Source: Planctomycetota bacterium (lineage in GTDB: Bacteria > Planctomycetota > Phycisphaerae > WQYP01 > JAJZKY01). From it: DNA of 15,385 nt. Both the position numbers and the translations under genes were made by a program. Positions 6,863 through 15,385 of this stretch are shown one piece after another. The DNA is taken from assembly GCA_021803885.1 (NCBI GenBank), contig JAJZKY010000024.1, positions 1-15,385 of the forward strand. Reading direction: 5' to 3'. Position 1 is the first letter of the stretch. Each line of letters starts with the position of its first letter. Under the pieces are notes generated by a model that ran no database searches, was not told where the DNA came from, and was given only the letters and a program-made list of their open reading frames with translations.

Positions 6863-7327
6863 GCTGCCTCATTCCAGTCCGAAGCCATCAAGGCGGCGGA
6901 CTCGGGGTATTGGCGAGGCAGATTTCTACGCGCTAGCGAACTCCATGCGCGGCGACCGTGACTAGGGCGGTTGGATCGAGGGTGTGTTCTGATGACGCTG
7001 CGGATGGGAAACTTGCTTTAGGCCAGGGAAATACGACTCTCCCGCGAGAGCGGGTTGGCAATGGAAGCGAAGAATCTTGACTGCGACGTGAAAGAACGGC
7101 ACGCAAAGACTTTGTGGCCACTACTTCCCCCAAAAGGGGTGGGGCCGTTTCCAGTCCAGCTGCGTTTCTCAATGCGTGCATTCGATCAAACCTGCCTGGT
7201 CTCGGTTGGAATCTGCCTTACCGAGAAAAACCTCTTGTCGCATCCATGTCATCAGTCATTCTGATTTGGACGTCGGATGCGCGAATTTGCTTGTCTGGCG
7301 CGGCCTTCTCGTACGCCAGAGATGCTG
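6863..7327. other. 465-bp intergenic region between rodA and the ribonuclease gene
   Basis: No credible protein gene: short frames exist on both strands but overlap one another and lack ribosome sites. It contains several compact inverted repeats: CCCGC-GAGA-GCGGG (7041-7054), CAAAG-A-CTTTG (7104-7114), CCCC-AAAA-GGGG (7128-7139) and a 7-bp stem at 7294-7320 just past the rodA stop. The cluster of small palindromes resembles a dispersed intergenic repeat of the REP kind, but a single copy cannot prove it. The ribonuclease promoter should be here; no clear -35/-10 pair was found. Confidence 0.5.
7294..7320 (-). terminator. Stem-loop after rodA, possible terminator or mRNA end
   Basis: TCTGGCG (7294-7300) and CGCCAGA (7314-7320) form a perfect 7-bp stem with a 13-nt loop, starting 7 nt after the rodA stop codon. 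On the minus strand it is not followed by a T-run, so intrinsic termination is doubtful. It may mark the 3' end of the shape operon with help from Rho, or stabilise it. Confidence 0.4.
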
Positions 7328-8422
7328 CTAATTTACAAAGCGGCTCATGCGGATGTTCATGACGATGCCGAAGGCCAGAAACGCAAACAGCACCGATGAG
7401 CCGCCATAACTCATTAGGGGCAAAGGAATACCGGTAACCGGCATCAACCCGATGACCATGCCCACATTGACCGCGATCTGAAAAATCAGGACGGCCACGA
7501 CCCCCATAATAATCAAAGTGCCGGGCAGGTCAGCGGCGGTTTGAGCGTTTTGAACTAAACGCATCAACAATAAAAAGTATAACAGCAGGACGAAAATGGC
7601 CCCCGCCAATCCATGCTCCTCGCAAAATGCCGCGAAAATAAAATCCGTATAGGGAATCGGAAGAAAGTCGCCCTGCGTCTGGCTGCCACGCTCTGCACCC
7701 TGCCCCCAGATGCCGCCGGAACCCACCGCAATCAAGGATTGTCGAATCTGATACCCGCTGCCCCGAGGGTCGTTATCGGGCTGCAAAAAGCTTGTGAGTC
7801 GCTGCTTCTGATACGGCTTCAGCACCTTGTACCACGCCGGAACAATGGCCAGCGATGCAGCCAAAAACAGGATCGCCGCCTGCCGAAATCGTATGCCGCC
7901 GAGAAACAGGCCCACCAGCAGGACCGGCGCATAGGTCAGCGCGGTCCCCAGGTCCGGTTGCTTCAGCACCAGCAGCATCGGTACGCCGACAATGGCCATT
8001 GCCTTGAAGATGTCTTTCCATGTCAACTCGCGGCCGCCCAAGTTTGTAAAGTATCGCGCCAGCACCACAATCAGAATCAGCTTGACCCACTCCGAGGGCT
8101 GGAAGTGGATGCCGCCGGGCAGATGGATCCAGCGCCGCGCTCCCAGCACCTTCGTGCCCACAACCAGCACCGCTGCCAGCGATAGCAGGCAGATTCCGTA
8201 GGCCCACACAGCGATATCCAGCAGGATGTGGTAGTCGATCAGAGACAGCACAAACATGCTGACGAACCCGCCTGCCAGCCACAGAATCTGCTTCTCATCG
8301 AAGTGAACGAACTTCGTGTGTAACGTTGCGCTGTAGATTTCCAGCACGCTGATCACCGACAGTGCCAGCACAAACGCCAGCAGCGTCCAGTCGAAATCGC
8401 GATAGGAAAGGAAACGGCGCAT
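7328..8422 (-). CDS. rodA: Rod-shape peptidoglycan glycosyltransferase RodA (SEDS family)
   Basis: SEDS-family polymerase that links lipid II disaccharides into glycan strands during cell elongation, paired with PBP2. The 364-aa polytopic protein has about ten hydrophobic helices and the family landmarks: FQPSEWVKL near residue 110, KQPDLGTAL, GSGGIWGQG, PYTDFIFAAFCEEHGL and the C-terminal MPVTGIPLPLMSYGGSS. D260 in PYTDF aligns, as I recall it, with the essential Asp of E. coli RodA (D262). The ATG at 8422 comes 3 nt after the PBP2 stop, so translation is probably coupled. Neighbouring PBP2 and mre genes favour RodA over the division paralogue FtsW. Complete, with no oddities. Confidence 0.95.
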   Translation of the reverse strand: MRRFLSYRDFDWTLLAFVLALSVISVLEIYSATLHTKFVHFDEKQILWLAGGFVSMFVLSLIDYHILLDIAVWAYGICLLSLAAVLVVGTKVLGARRWIHLPGGIHFQPSEWVKLILIVVLARYFTNLGGRELTWKDIFKAMAIVGVPMLLVLKQPDLGTALTYAPVLLVGLFLGGIRFRQAAILFLAASLAIVPAWYKVLKPYQKQRLTSFLQPDNDPRGSGYQIRQSLIAVGSGGIWGQGAERGSQTQGDFLPIPYTDFIFAAFCEEHGLAGAIFVLLLYFLLLMRLVQNAQTAADLPGTLIIMGVVAVLIFQIAVNVGMVIGLMPVTGIPLPLMSYGGSSVLFAFLAFGIVMNIRMSRFVN

Positions 8423-8425
8423 AGG

Positions 8426-10651
8426 TTAGGTTCCGCTCTTCCGCCGCGACGGGCTGCGACCATGCGAGCCCGCCACTGCCGGTGGCTTTGTCCTCAAGGG
8501 ATGCGCGGTCGACTTGGCAGGATCGGGTGGAAGCAGGAAAGTTCCGGCGTGCAACGTTGTTCCAGCAGGCAGTGGAAACAGGGAGGCGACGCGTTTGGGG
8601 ATTTGCGTTCCAGATGTGTCGTTCGTGCCATTCGCCGGACTGGTCCAAAGAGCAGCCATTGCAGTGGCTGGCTGATTCGCAGTTGCGTTCGGTTGCAGAC
8701 GGCCAGCCTCTTTTTGCTTCGCGCCGGTCGTGGGAGCCGCCTTGTTCTGTTGAACCGTAGGAACCGCGGTCGGAGGATTGGCTTCGGCGGGTTTCGTCGC
8801 GTTCACAACCTGCGGAAGGTTATCGGCTTCGCGCCGCTGCTTGTCGACATACGCTGCAATCACGCGAGCGGCCAGCCGTGCGCTGAGATATCCCTCGGAA
8901 CCGTTCTGCCACATCAGAACGACCGCAATTTCCGGGTTGCGTCTCGGCGTCATGCCGACGAACCAGGCGGTATCGTTCAGTTTCGCGCCGCCTCCCACAG
9001 ACGCCTTGTATGCATTGCTGACAATCTGCGCGCTGCCGGTTTTCCCGGCGAAGTCGATGCCATCCAGGTGCGCCATCCCAGCGGTCCCGGCAAACGTCGT
9101 TACCTGCGCCATCGCGTCCGTCACAATTTCCCAGTTCGCGGGATCGATGGCAATCACTTGATCTCCCGAGCCCGGAAACTGGCTCTGGTAATACCCGGTC
9201 AGGTCCGGCGGTATCTCGCTGGGGAACACAACGTGCGGCCGCTTCAGAACTCCGCCGGACCCGATGCCTGCGATGGCGCGTATCAGTTGGATCGGCGTAA
9301 CGGCGATCGCGCCTTGCCCGATTCCTACCGAGATGGTTTCTCCCGCAAACCATTTTTGGTGGTAGTTCCGCATCTTCCACTCCGGCGAGGGCATGATGCC
9401 CGTCGCTTCGTTGGGCAGGTCGATGCCAGTCTTCTCTCCCAGCCCGAACCTGTGGCCCCAGTACGCGATCTTGTCGATGCCGAGCTTTTCCGCCAGGGTG
9501 TAAAAAAACACGTCGCAGGACTGATAAATTCCCTTGCTGATGTCCGTGATTCCGTGCGACTGATGCCGGGCTGTGATCCAGCACTTGAAATATCGCCCAT
9601 AGAAGACGGCGCCGCCGTGGCAATCCACTTTCAGCGTCTGCGCAATTCCGTCCTGCAGGCCGGCAATGGCTTCGATGATCTTGAAAGTCGAGCCGGGAGC
9701 AAGCTGCGCCTGGATCGCCTTGTTCATCAGCGGATTCTCTGGATTCGTGAGCAGCGCATCCCACTGCTTGCGATGGATGCGGATGGCAAAATCGTTCGGA
9801 TCGAACGTCGGCCGGCTCACCATGGCGAGTACTTCGCCGGTGCGCGGATCGATGGCCACCAGAGCGCCTTCCCGCTGCCCCATGGCATCCTCGGCAGCCT
9901 TCTGGATATCTAGATCGATCGTCAATCGTATGGATTTGCCAGGCACCGCTGGCTCGATCCCGAGCGCGCCCAACTCGCGTCCGTGGCTATCGACAATCAC
10001 ATCGCGCGATCCATCCTGACCGCGCAATATGGGATCGTAGGACTCCTCGACGCCCGATCGTCCCACCACGTCGCCCGGCTGGTAGAAGGCATAGCGCGGG
10101 TCGTCCAGCATATCTTCCGATACTTCCCCAACATAGCCGATCAGGTGCGCCGCAAATCCGTTGCTAGGGTAGAGTCGCCGCTGTTCCTCAATCGTTTCCA
10201 GCTCCGGTAGCTCATTGGCGTGCGCCGCGATGAAGGCCTGCTCGTCCGGCGTGATGTCCTGCTGCAGCGGGATGGGCTGATACTTCGGCTGGTGGCGATA
10301 GCGCAGCAGCACCGCCCGCAGTTGGTCCGGCTGCATGTGCAGTCCCTCGGCGATCAGCGGAATATCGCTGTCCAGGTCGTGCGCCTGCTCGGGAACCAGG
10401 AAACAGGTGACTGAAGGATAGTTGTCGACAATCAGGCGTCCATACCGGTCGAAGATTTTTCCTCGTGGCGCCAGGATGGGAACTTTCCGAATCCGGTTCG
10501 CCTGGGCAAGAGCGCGATAATTCTGCGCTCCCAGCACCTGCAGTCTCCATAGCCCGGAAACCAGGATGACGAGAATCAACGCAATGACGTACTGGATCGC
10601 CGTCAGCTTGATCGATGGGATCTTGTCGTCTTTGTTTGCTGTGCCAGCCAT
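8426..10651 (-). CDS. mrdA: Penicillin-binding protein 2 (elongation-specific transpeptidase)
   Basis: Class B PBP: a membrane-anchored periplasmic DD-transpeptidase that cross-links peptidoglycan during elongation and activates RodA. 741 aa. A short cytosolic N-terminus leads into one helix at about residues 17-38, then the dimerisation/pedestal domain beginning APRGKIFDRYGR, then the transpeptidase domain. Catalytic motifs are S321-T-F-K324 (SxxK), S378-C-D380 (the SxN-equivalent, SxD in this branch) and K537-T-G539. The core ends near residue 605. About 130 further residues are rich in Pro, Ala, Thr and Asn with basic patches at the very end (RSPSRRK), making the protein longer than the roughly 630 aa of E. 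coli PBP2. The ATG at 10651 lies 39 nt after mreD; no strong Shine-Dalgarno is adjacent. rodA follows after 3 nt. Confidence 0.95.
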   Translation of the reverse strand: MAGTANKDDKIPSIKLTAIQYVIALILVILVSGLWRLQVLGAQNYRALAQANRIRKVPILAPRGKIFDRYGRLIVDNYPSVTCFLVPEQAHDLDSDIPLIAEGLHMQPDQLRAVLLRYRHQPKYQPIPLQQDITPDEQAFIAAHANELPELETIEEQRRLYPSNGFAAHLIGYVGEVSEDMLDDPRYAFYQPGDVVGRSGVEESYDPILRGQDGSRDVIVDSHGRELGALGIEPAVPGKSIRLTIDLDIQKAAEDAMGQREGALVAIDPRTGEVLAMVSRPTFDPNDFAIRIHRKQWDALLTNPENPLMNKAIQAQLAPGSTFKIIEAIAGLQDGIAQTLKVDCHGGAVFYGRYFKCWITARHQSHGITDISKGIYQSCDVFFYTLAEKLGIDKIAYWGHRFGLGEKTGIDLPNEATGIMPSPEWKMRNYHQKWFAGETISVGIGQGAIAVTPIQLIRAIAGIGSGGVLKRPHVVFPSEIPPDLTGYYQSQFPGSGDQVIAIDPANWEIVTDAMAQVTTFAGTAGMAHLDGIDFAGKTGSAQIVSNAYKASVGGGAKLNDTAWFVGMTPRRNPEIAVVLMWQNGSEGYLSARLAARVIAAYVDKQRREADNLPQVVNATKPAEANPPTAVPTVQQNKAAPTTGAKQKEAGRLQPNATANQPATAMAALWTSPANGTNDTSGTQIPKRVASLFPLPAGTTLHAGTFLLPPDPAKSTAHPLRTKPPAVAGSHGRSPSRRKSGT

Positions 10652-10690
10652 GGCGGGGGATGTGCCTTCAGGATACTCCGGATTGTGGGG

Positions 10691-11212
10691 TCACTGGCGC
10701 TGCCGCAGACGGTCGAGCAGCGCGAACAGAACCACGCCGATTAACCCATTGACCACCGCGCGAGCCACCTCGTGCAACCCGTACCACTGCTCGTGGATGC
10801 CCAGCAGGCGGCGCAGGATCAGCACGTGCAGGATGCTGGCCAGCAGAATGAATGTAAAGTTCATGATCAGCCGCGTGCCGGGATTGTCCACGTCGATGCG
10901 CAGCCCGATGGACGCCGCCAGATAGCCGAGAATGCAGTCGATGATGCCGTTGATGCCGAGCGGCAGGTGTGTCAACGCGTCCTGGATGATTCCGATAATC
11001 AGGCCCAGCAGCGTTCCACCGATAGGACTCCGTCGCGAGACGGCAAAATAAATGACTATAAGCACCGGCACGTTGAGGAATCCGACGGATGGAAAACGCA
11101 GCGGCAGATACGCCTGAAAAAAGATCGCCAGCAGCGGCACCAGAATCAAGACGAGCGGATGGAAGCGGTGCTCCTCCATCTCTCGTCGCGAGCTTGGGTG
11201 CAAGAGTGACAT
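10691..11212 (-). CDS. mreD: Rod shape-determining protein MreD
   Basis: Small integral membrane protein of the elongasome, thought to bridge MreC with the membrane synthases. 173 aa, with about five hydrophobic helices (starting HPLVLILVPLLAIFFQAYLP) and the typical MreD stretch GTLLGLIIGIIQDALTHLPLGINGIIDCILGYL. Its ATG at 11212 is two bases after the mreC stop, indicating translational coupling. A second ATG at 11179 (MEEHRFHP) is possible and would remove 11 residues. Sequence conservation in this family is low, but hydropathy, length and position between mreC and PBP2 make the call secure. Confidence 0.9.
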   Translation of the reverse strand: MSLLHPSSRREMEEHRFHPLVLILVPLLAIFFQAYLPLRFPSVGFLNVPVLIVIYFAVSRRSPIGGTLLGLIIGIIQDALTHLPLGINGIIDCILGYLAASIGLRIDVDNPGTRLIMNFTFILLASILHVLILRRLLGIHEQWYGLHEVARAVVNGLIGVVLFALLDRLRQRQ

Positions 11213-11214
11213 TG

Positions 11215-12423
11215 CTAGTTCTGCGGCTCCTGTTTGGTTTTGGGAGTCGGTGTCGCTGTTGGCTGTCCGTCTGCCGGCGAACTCTTGGCTGCGCCGCCAG
11301 GCTGTGCCGTCGCGTTCGCGGGCGATTCTGGCGCGAACATCTGCTTCTGGTACGCGGCACCCGGTTTCAGATCGTCTGCCGGCGGCGTGGCGCCCGGTGT
11401 AAACCGGTCTGGATGCAGCGGTGCAGGCGGCCGTACGGGCGGCGGCGGAGAATTTGCATCCAGAGGTTTTCCATCCGGGCCCACTGCCGGCGGCGGAAGC
11501 GCGCCCGGTAGGCGCTGCGCCAGAACGTCCGCTGCCCTCTGTTCGCTGGTGGAAACATCCTGCTGCATCGTGGACGGAATGCTGCTCTGCGTTTGCGTGA
11601 TCACCAGCACTTCATCCAGACGCGACAGATTCACCGCCGGTTTGATCAGCAGAGCCACATCGGAATTTTGCTCCGGGTCCGGCACGATGCGTTCGACCAC
11701 GCCCACCGGAAGGCCGCTGGGATAGACTTGATCGCCGCCGCTGGTGATGACCTGTTCGCCCGGTTGAATGCGTTCATCCGGCAGAATGTCGGTGATCTCC
11801 GTCCGCCCATCCGTGGTGCCGCGCAGAATACCGCGCAAGCGTGTACGTGTCAGAACCACACCAAGCCCGCTGGTCTGGTCATTGATTTCCAGCACCTGCG
11901 CCGTGTGCGGAAACACCGCGCGGATTTTTCCCACCACTCCATCCGGCGTGATCACCGGCATGTCGATCCGGATGCCGCTGTCGAAACCTTTATCGATGTA
12001 GACCACCCGCGACAGGTCGGTTCCGCTGGTCCCAATCACGTGGCCGGCAACCGTTTTCGAAATGTAATTCTGTTGGAAGCCCAACAGCTTCTGTAGTCGA
12101 ATGTCTTGACGGGCGTCTTCGGCGAGCGAGGATTGCTCCAGCCGCATCCGGTTCAGTTCCGCCTGCAACTGCTGGTTCTGCGCTCGAACGTGGCGCAGAT
12201 CTACATAACCGTCCCAGGTGTGGCTGACTCCATGCCCAACAAACAGAAATGCCCGCTCAAACGGGGACATCAGGCTGACCACCCAATAGCGAACCAGTCG
12301 CGTCTGATGGCCACTGTTGTCTGCCGTTGGACGTCGCACCTGCACGGCAAGGCCCAGTAACTGCGCCAGCACGACAGCCAGCAGCACCAGGGGATTGCGG
12401 TTTCGACTGAGAAAGGATTCCAT
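11215..12423 (-). CDS. mreC: Rod shape-determining protein MreC with Pro-rich C-terminal tail
   Basis: Bitopic inner-membrane protein whose periplasmic part binds PBP2 and switches on elongation synthesis. From the ATG at 12423 it is 402 aa: MESFLSRNRNP, a helix at about residues 11-28, a coiled coil at about 78-112 (VRAQNQQLQAELNRMR), then the double beta-barrel domain with GTSGTDLSRVVYIDKG, DGVVGKI, INDQTSGLGVV and GEQVITSGGDQVYPSGLPVG. The folded core ends near residue 277. A tail of about 125 residues rich in Pro, Ala, Gly and Thr follows, unusual in length compared with E. coli MreC. The frame continues upstream to 12498, but recognisable MreC sequence begins at MESFLSR and a CAGG lies four bases before that ATG. 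Confidence 0.93.
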   Translation of the reverse strand: MESFLSRNRNPLVLLAVVLAQLLGLAVQVRRPTADNSGHQTRLVRYWVVSLMSPFERAFLFVGHGVSHTWDGYVDLRHVRAQNQQLQAELNRMRLEQSSLAEDARQDIRLQKLLGFQQNYISKTVAGHVIGTSGTDLSRVVYIDKGFDSGIRIDMPVITPDGVVGKIRAVFPHTAQVLEINDQTSGLGVVLTRTRLRGILRGTTDGRTEITDILPDERIQPGEQVITSGGDQVYPSGLPVGVVERIVPDPEQNSDVALLIKPAVNLSRLDEVLVITQTQSSIPSTMQQDVSTSEQRAADVLAQRLPGALPPPAVGPDGKPLDANSPPPPVRPPAPLHPDRFTPGATPPADDLKPGAAYQKQMFAPESPANATAQPGGAAKSSPADGQPTATPTPKTKQEPQN

Positions 12424-12604
12424 GAGGCCTGCAACAGGCTGCGAGGATGATAGACCGTGTTCGCTCGAGGTGCCGACGAGCGAACATTCATTATGCACAG
12501 GCGTTCTTTCAGGAACGCCCGCGCGGAGCGTATTTCACCGGATTCGCGGCGATAACGAAAAATCTATCGTGCAGCCCCCGGCGGGTATTCGGGGAGGGCA
12601 ATAC
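12424..12604 (-). other. mreB-mreC gap with hairpins, possible attenuator
   Basis: The 181 nt between the mreB stop and the mreC start contain two stem-loops. CCCCG (12576-12580) with CGGGG (12590-12594) lies soon after mreB, and on the minus strand is followed 13 nt later by TTTTT (12558-12562). GGCGTTC (12500-12506) with GAACGCC (12513-12519) lies nearer mreC. The first resembles a leaky terminator but the T-run is too far away to be canonical. Partial termination or processing here would keep MreB levels above MreC; this is inference. Confidence 0.35.
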
Positions 12605-14026
<1,422 letters not shown>

Positions 14027-15385
14027 ATGGCTGCCGCAAAACATACAACCAGGCAAGCGAACAACCTGATCGGCGGCAAATGGGTCCGTGCAAGCGCGCG
14101 CCATACGTTTGAGGACCGCAATCCCGCCAACACCAGCGATCTCGTCGGCGTATTTCCGGCTTCGGACGCGAGCGATGTCGCCGACGCCGTTGCCGCCGCG
14201 AAAGAGGCGTTTCAAAGTTGGCGTCTCGTGCCCGCGCCCAAACGCGCGGAAATCCTGTTCCGCGCCGGAGAACTGCTCACCGAACGCAAGGAGCTGTACG
14301 CGCGCGACATGACCCGCGAAATGGGGAAAGTGTTGATCGAATCGCGCAGCGACGTCCAGGAAGCCATCGACACGGCTTTCTATATGGCCGGAGAAGGCCG
14401 CCGTCTCTTTGGCCAAACCACGCCCTCGGAACTGCCCAATAAATTTGCCATGAGCGTGCGCGCGCCCGTGGGTGTCTGCGGCTTGATTACGCCGTGGAAC
14501 TTCCCCATGGCGATCCCTTCCTGGAAGCTGTTCCCGGCCATTGTCTGCGGTAACACCTGCGTCATCAAGCCCGCGGAAGACACTCCGCTTTCCACGTTGC
14601 ATCTGGTCGAAACACTCCTCGATGCCGGCCTGCCCAAAGGCGTCGTCAACATCGTATTTGGCTTTGGACCCGAGGCGGGTGCGCCGCTCGTGGAACACCC
14701 CGACGTGACCGCGATCAGCTTTACCGGGTCGAGCGAGATCGGGCGCATAGTTGGCCAGACCGCAGCCGCCGGCATGAAGCCCTGCTCGTTGGAGATGGGC
14801 GGCAAGAACGCCATGATCGTGATGGATGACGCCAATCTTGAGCTGGCCGTGGAAGGCGCCTTATGGGGAGCCTTTGGCACGACCGGCCAGCGCTGTACCG
14901 CGACCAGCCGGATTCTGCTGCATAAAAAAATTGCTCGAGCATTTACGCGGCAACTGGTAGAGCGAACTGGAAACTTACGCGTCGGCGATGGTCTGAAGAA
15001 AGATGTGCAGATGGGCCCCCAGGTCAGCGAGGAGCAGATTGAAACCAGCCGGAGCTATGTGGAGATTGCCCTGCAGGAAGGAGCCACGCTGTTGACCGGT
15101 GGCAAGCGCTTGCAAGGGAAAGCGCACGCAGTCGGGTATTTCTTCGCGCCGACCATTTTGTCCGGCATCCAGCCCGCCATGCGGATTGCGCGGGAAGAGG
15201 TCTTTGGCCCCGTCGTTTCTCTGCTGCAATTCGACTCGTTGGACCAGGCCCTGGAAATTGCCAACGGCGTCTCCTACGGACTTTCCGCATCTATCTATAC
15301 TCGCGACGTAAACCGCGGCTATCAGGCCATGCGCGACCTGGAGACCGGCATTGTCTACATCAACGCGCCCACCATAGGAGCCGAG
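14027..15385 (+). CDS. NAD(P)-dependent aldehyde dehydrogenase (partial, 3' end outside window)
   Basis: Oxidises an aldehyde to the carboxylic acid with NAD(P)+, in the cytosol. The frame is open for 453 codons from the ATG at 14027 to the window edge; family members are about 480-500 aa, so some 30-45 residues are missing. It shows the full ALDH set: N158 in TPWNFP, the KPAE cofactor motif, FTGSSEIG, the general base E256 in LEMGGKN, the catalytic nucleophile C290 in [10 protein letters not shown], and EEVFGPVV. The final visible residues, INAPTIGAE, resemble the branch containing alpha-ketoglutaric semialdehyde, succinic semialdehyde and ALDH7-like enzymes. That is a hint only and the substrate is not assignable. 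There is no strong ribosome site; GATGAG lies about 10 nt upstream. It is divergent from mreB, with no functional link suggested. Confidence 0.92.
   Translation, partial: MAAAKHTTRQANNLIGGKWVRASARHTFEDRNPANTSDLVGVFPASDASDVADAVAAAKEAFQSWRLVPAPKRAEILFRAGELLTERKELYARDMTREMGKVLIESRSDVQEAIDTAFYMAGEGRRLFGQTTPSELPNKFAMSVRAPVGVCGLITPWNFPMAIPSWKLFPAIVCGNTCVIKPAEDTPLSTLHLVETLLDAGLPKGVVNIVFGFGPEAGAPLVEHPDVTAISFTGSSEIGRIVGQTAAAGMKPCSLEMGGKNAMIVMDDANLELAVEGALWGAFGTTGQRCTATSRILLHKKIARAFTRQLVERTGNLRVGDGLKKDVQMGPQVSEEQIETSRSYVEIALQEGATLLTGGKRLQGKAHAVGYFFAPTILSGIQPAMRIAREEVFGPVVSLLQFDSLDQALEIANGVSYGLSASIYTRDVNRGYQAMRDLETGIVYINAPTIGAE

Noticed and set aside
6933..7181. 82-codon minus-strand frame in the rodA-ribonuclease gap
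   Set aside because: There is no ribosome site, no fold-like composition, and it spans the palindromes; more likely a by-product of an intergenic repeat.
8462..9913. 483-codon open frame on the plus strand, antisense to PBP2
   Set aside because: It is the complement of a gene with all transpeptidase motifs. Its translation is Arg/Gly-rich with no domain, and such antisense frames are expected from the GC-biased third codon positions.

Overview
This looks like chromosomal DNA of a GC-rich Gram-negative bacterium, most probably an Acidobacteriota member of the Terriglobia type. That placement is inference from protein character (MreB and MreC wording, the RNase E/G architecture, the GT2 family, the codon use). 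No rRNA or marker gene in the window settles it. Nearly everything is vertical, housekeeping-type sequence. I see no insertion sequence, phage gene, CRISPR array, tRNA or rRNA.

Layout. (1) 1-510, minus: the N-terminal 170 codons of a DUF4126 membrane protein, cut by the window edge. (2) 732-2357, plus: a membrane-embedded family 2 glycosyltransferase of the cellulose/mannan synthase-like type, followed by a clear intrinsic terminator shared with the convergent gene. (3) 2411-3250, minus: a secreted outer-membrane beta-barrel protein with a Gly-Tyr repeat bracketed by two cysteines. (4) 3617-6862, minus: a very large Rne/Rng ribonuclease (1081 aa) whose S1 domain is split by about 610 residues of low-complexity sequence. 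(5) 7328-13669, minus: the cell-shape cluster in transcription order mreB, mreC, mreD, mrdA (PBP2), rodA. (6) 14027 to the window end, plus: an NAD(P)-dependent aldehyde dehydrogenase, open at the window edge and divergent from mreB.

How the genes work together. MreB filaments, MreC and MreD organise the elongasome. RodA polymerises lipid II into glycan strands and PBP2 cross-links them, so the minus-strand cluster encodes the elongation machinery. mreC to rodA are packed with 2, 39 and 3 nt between genes. mreB is set apart from mreC by 181 nt containing hairpins, which fits MreB being needed in excess. The RNase E/G lies downstream on the same strand, but 465 nt away, so it probably has its own promoter.

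The most unusual items are the split S1 domain of the ribonuclease with its internal repeats and Arg-rich patches, the Cys-bracketed (GY)7 loop of the outer-membrane protein, the long Pro/Ala-rich tails on both MreC and PBP2, and a repeat-rich leader in front of mreB. I found no convincing new multi-gene defence, mobile or biosynthetic system.
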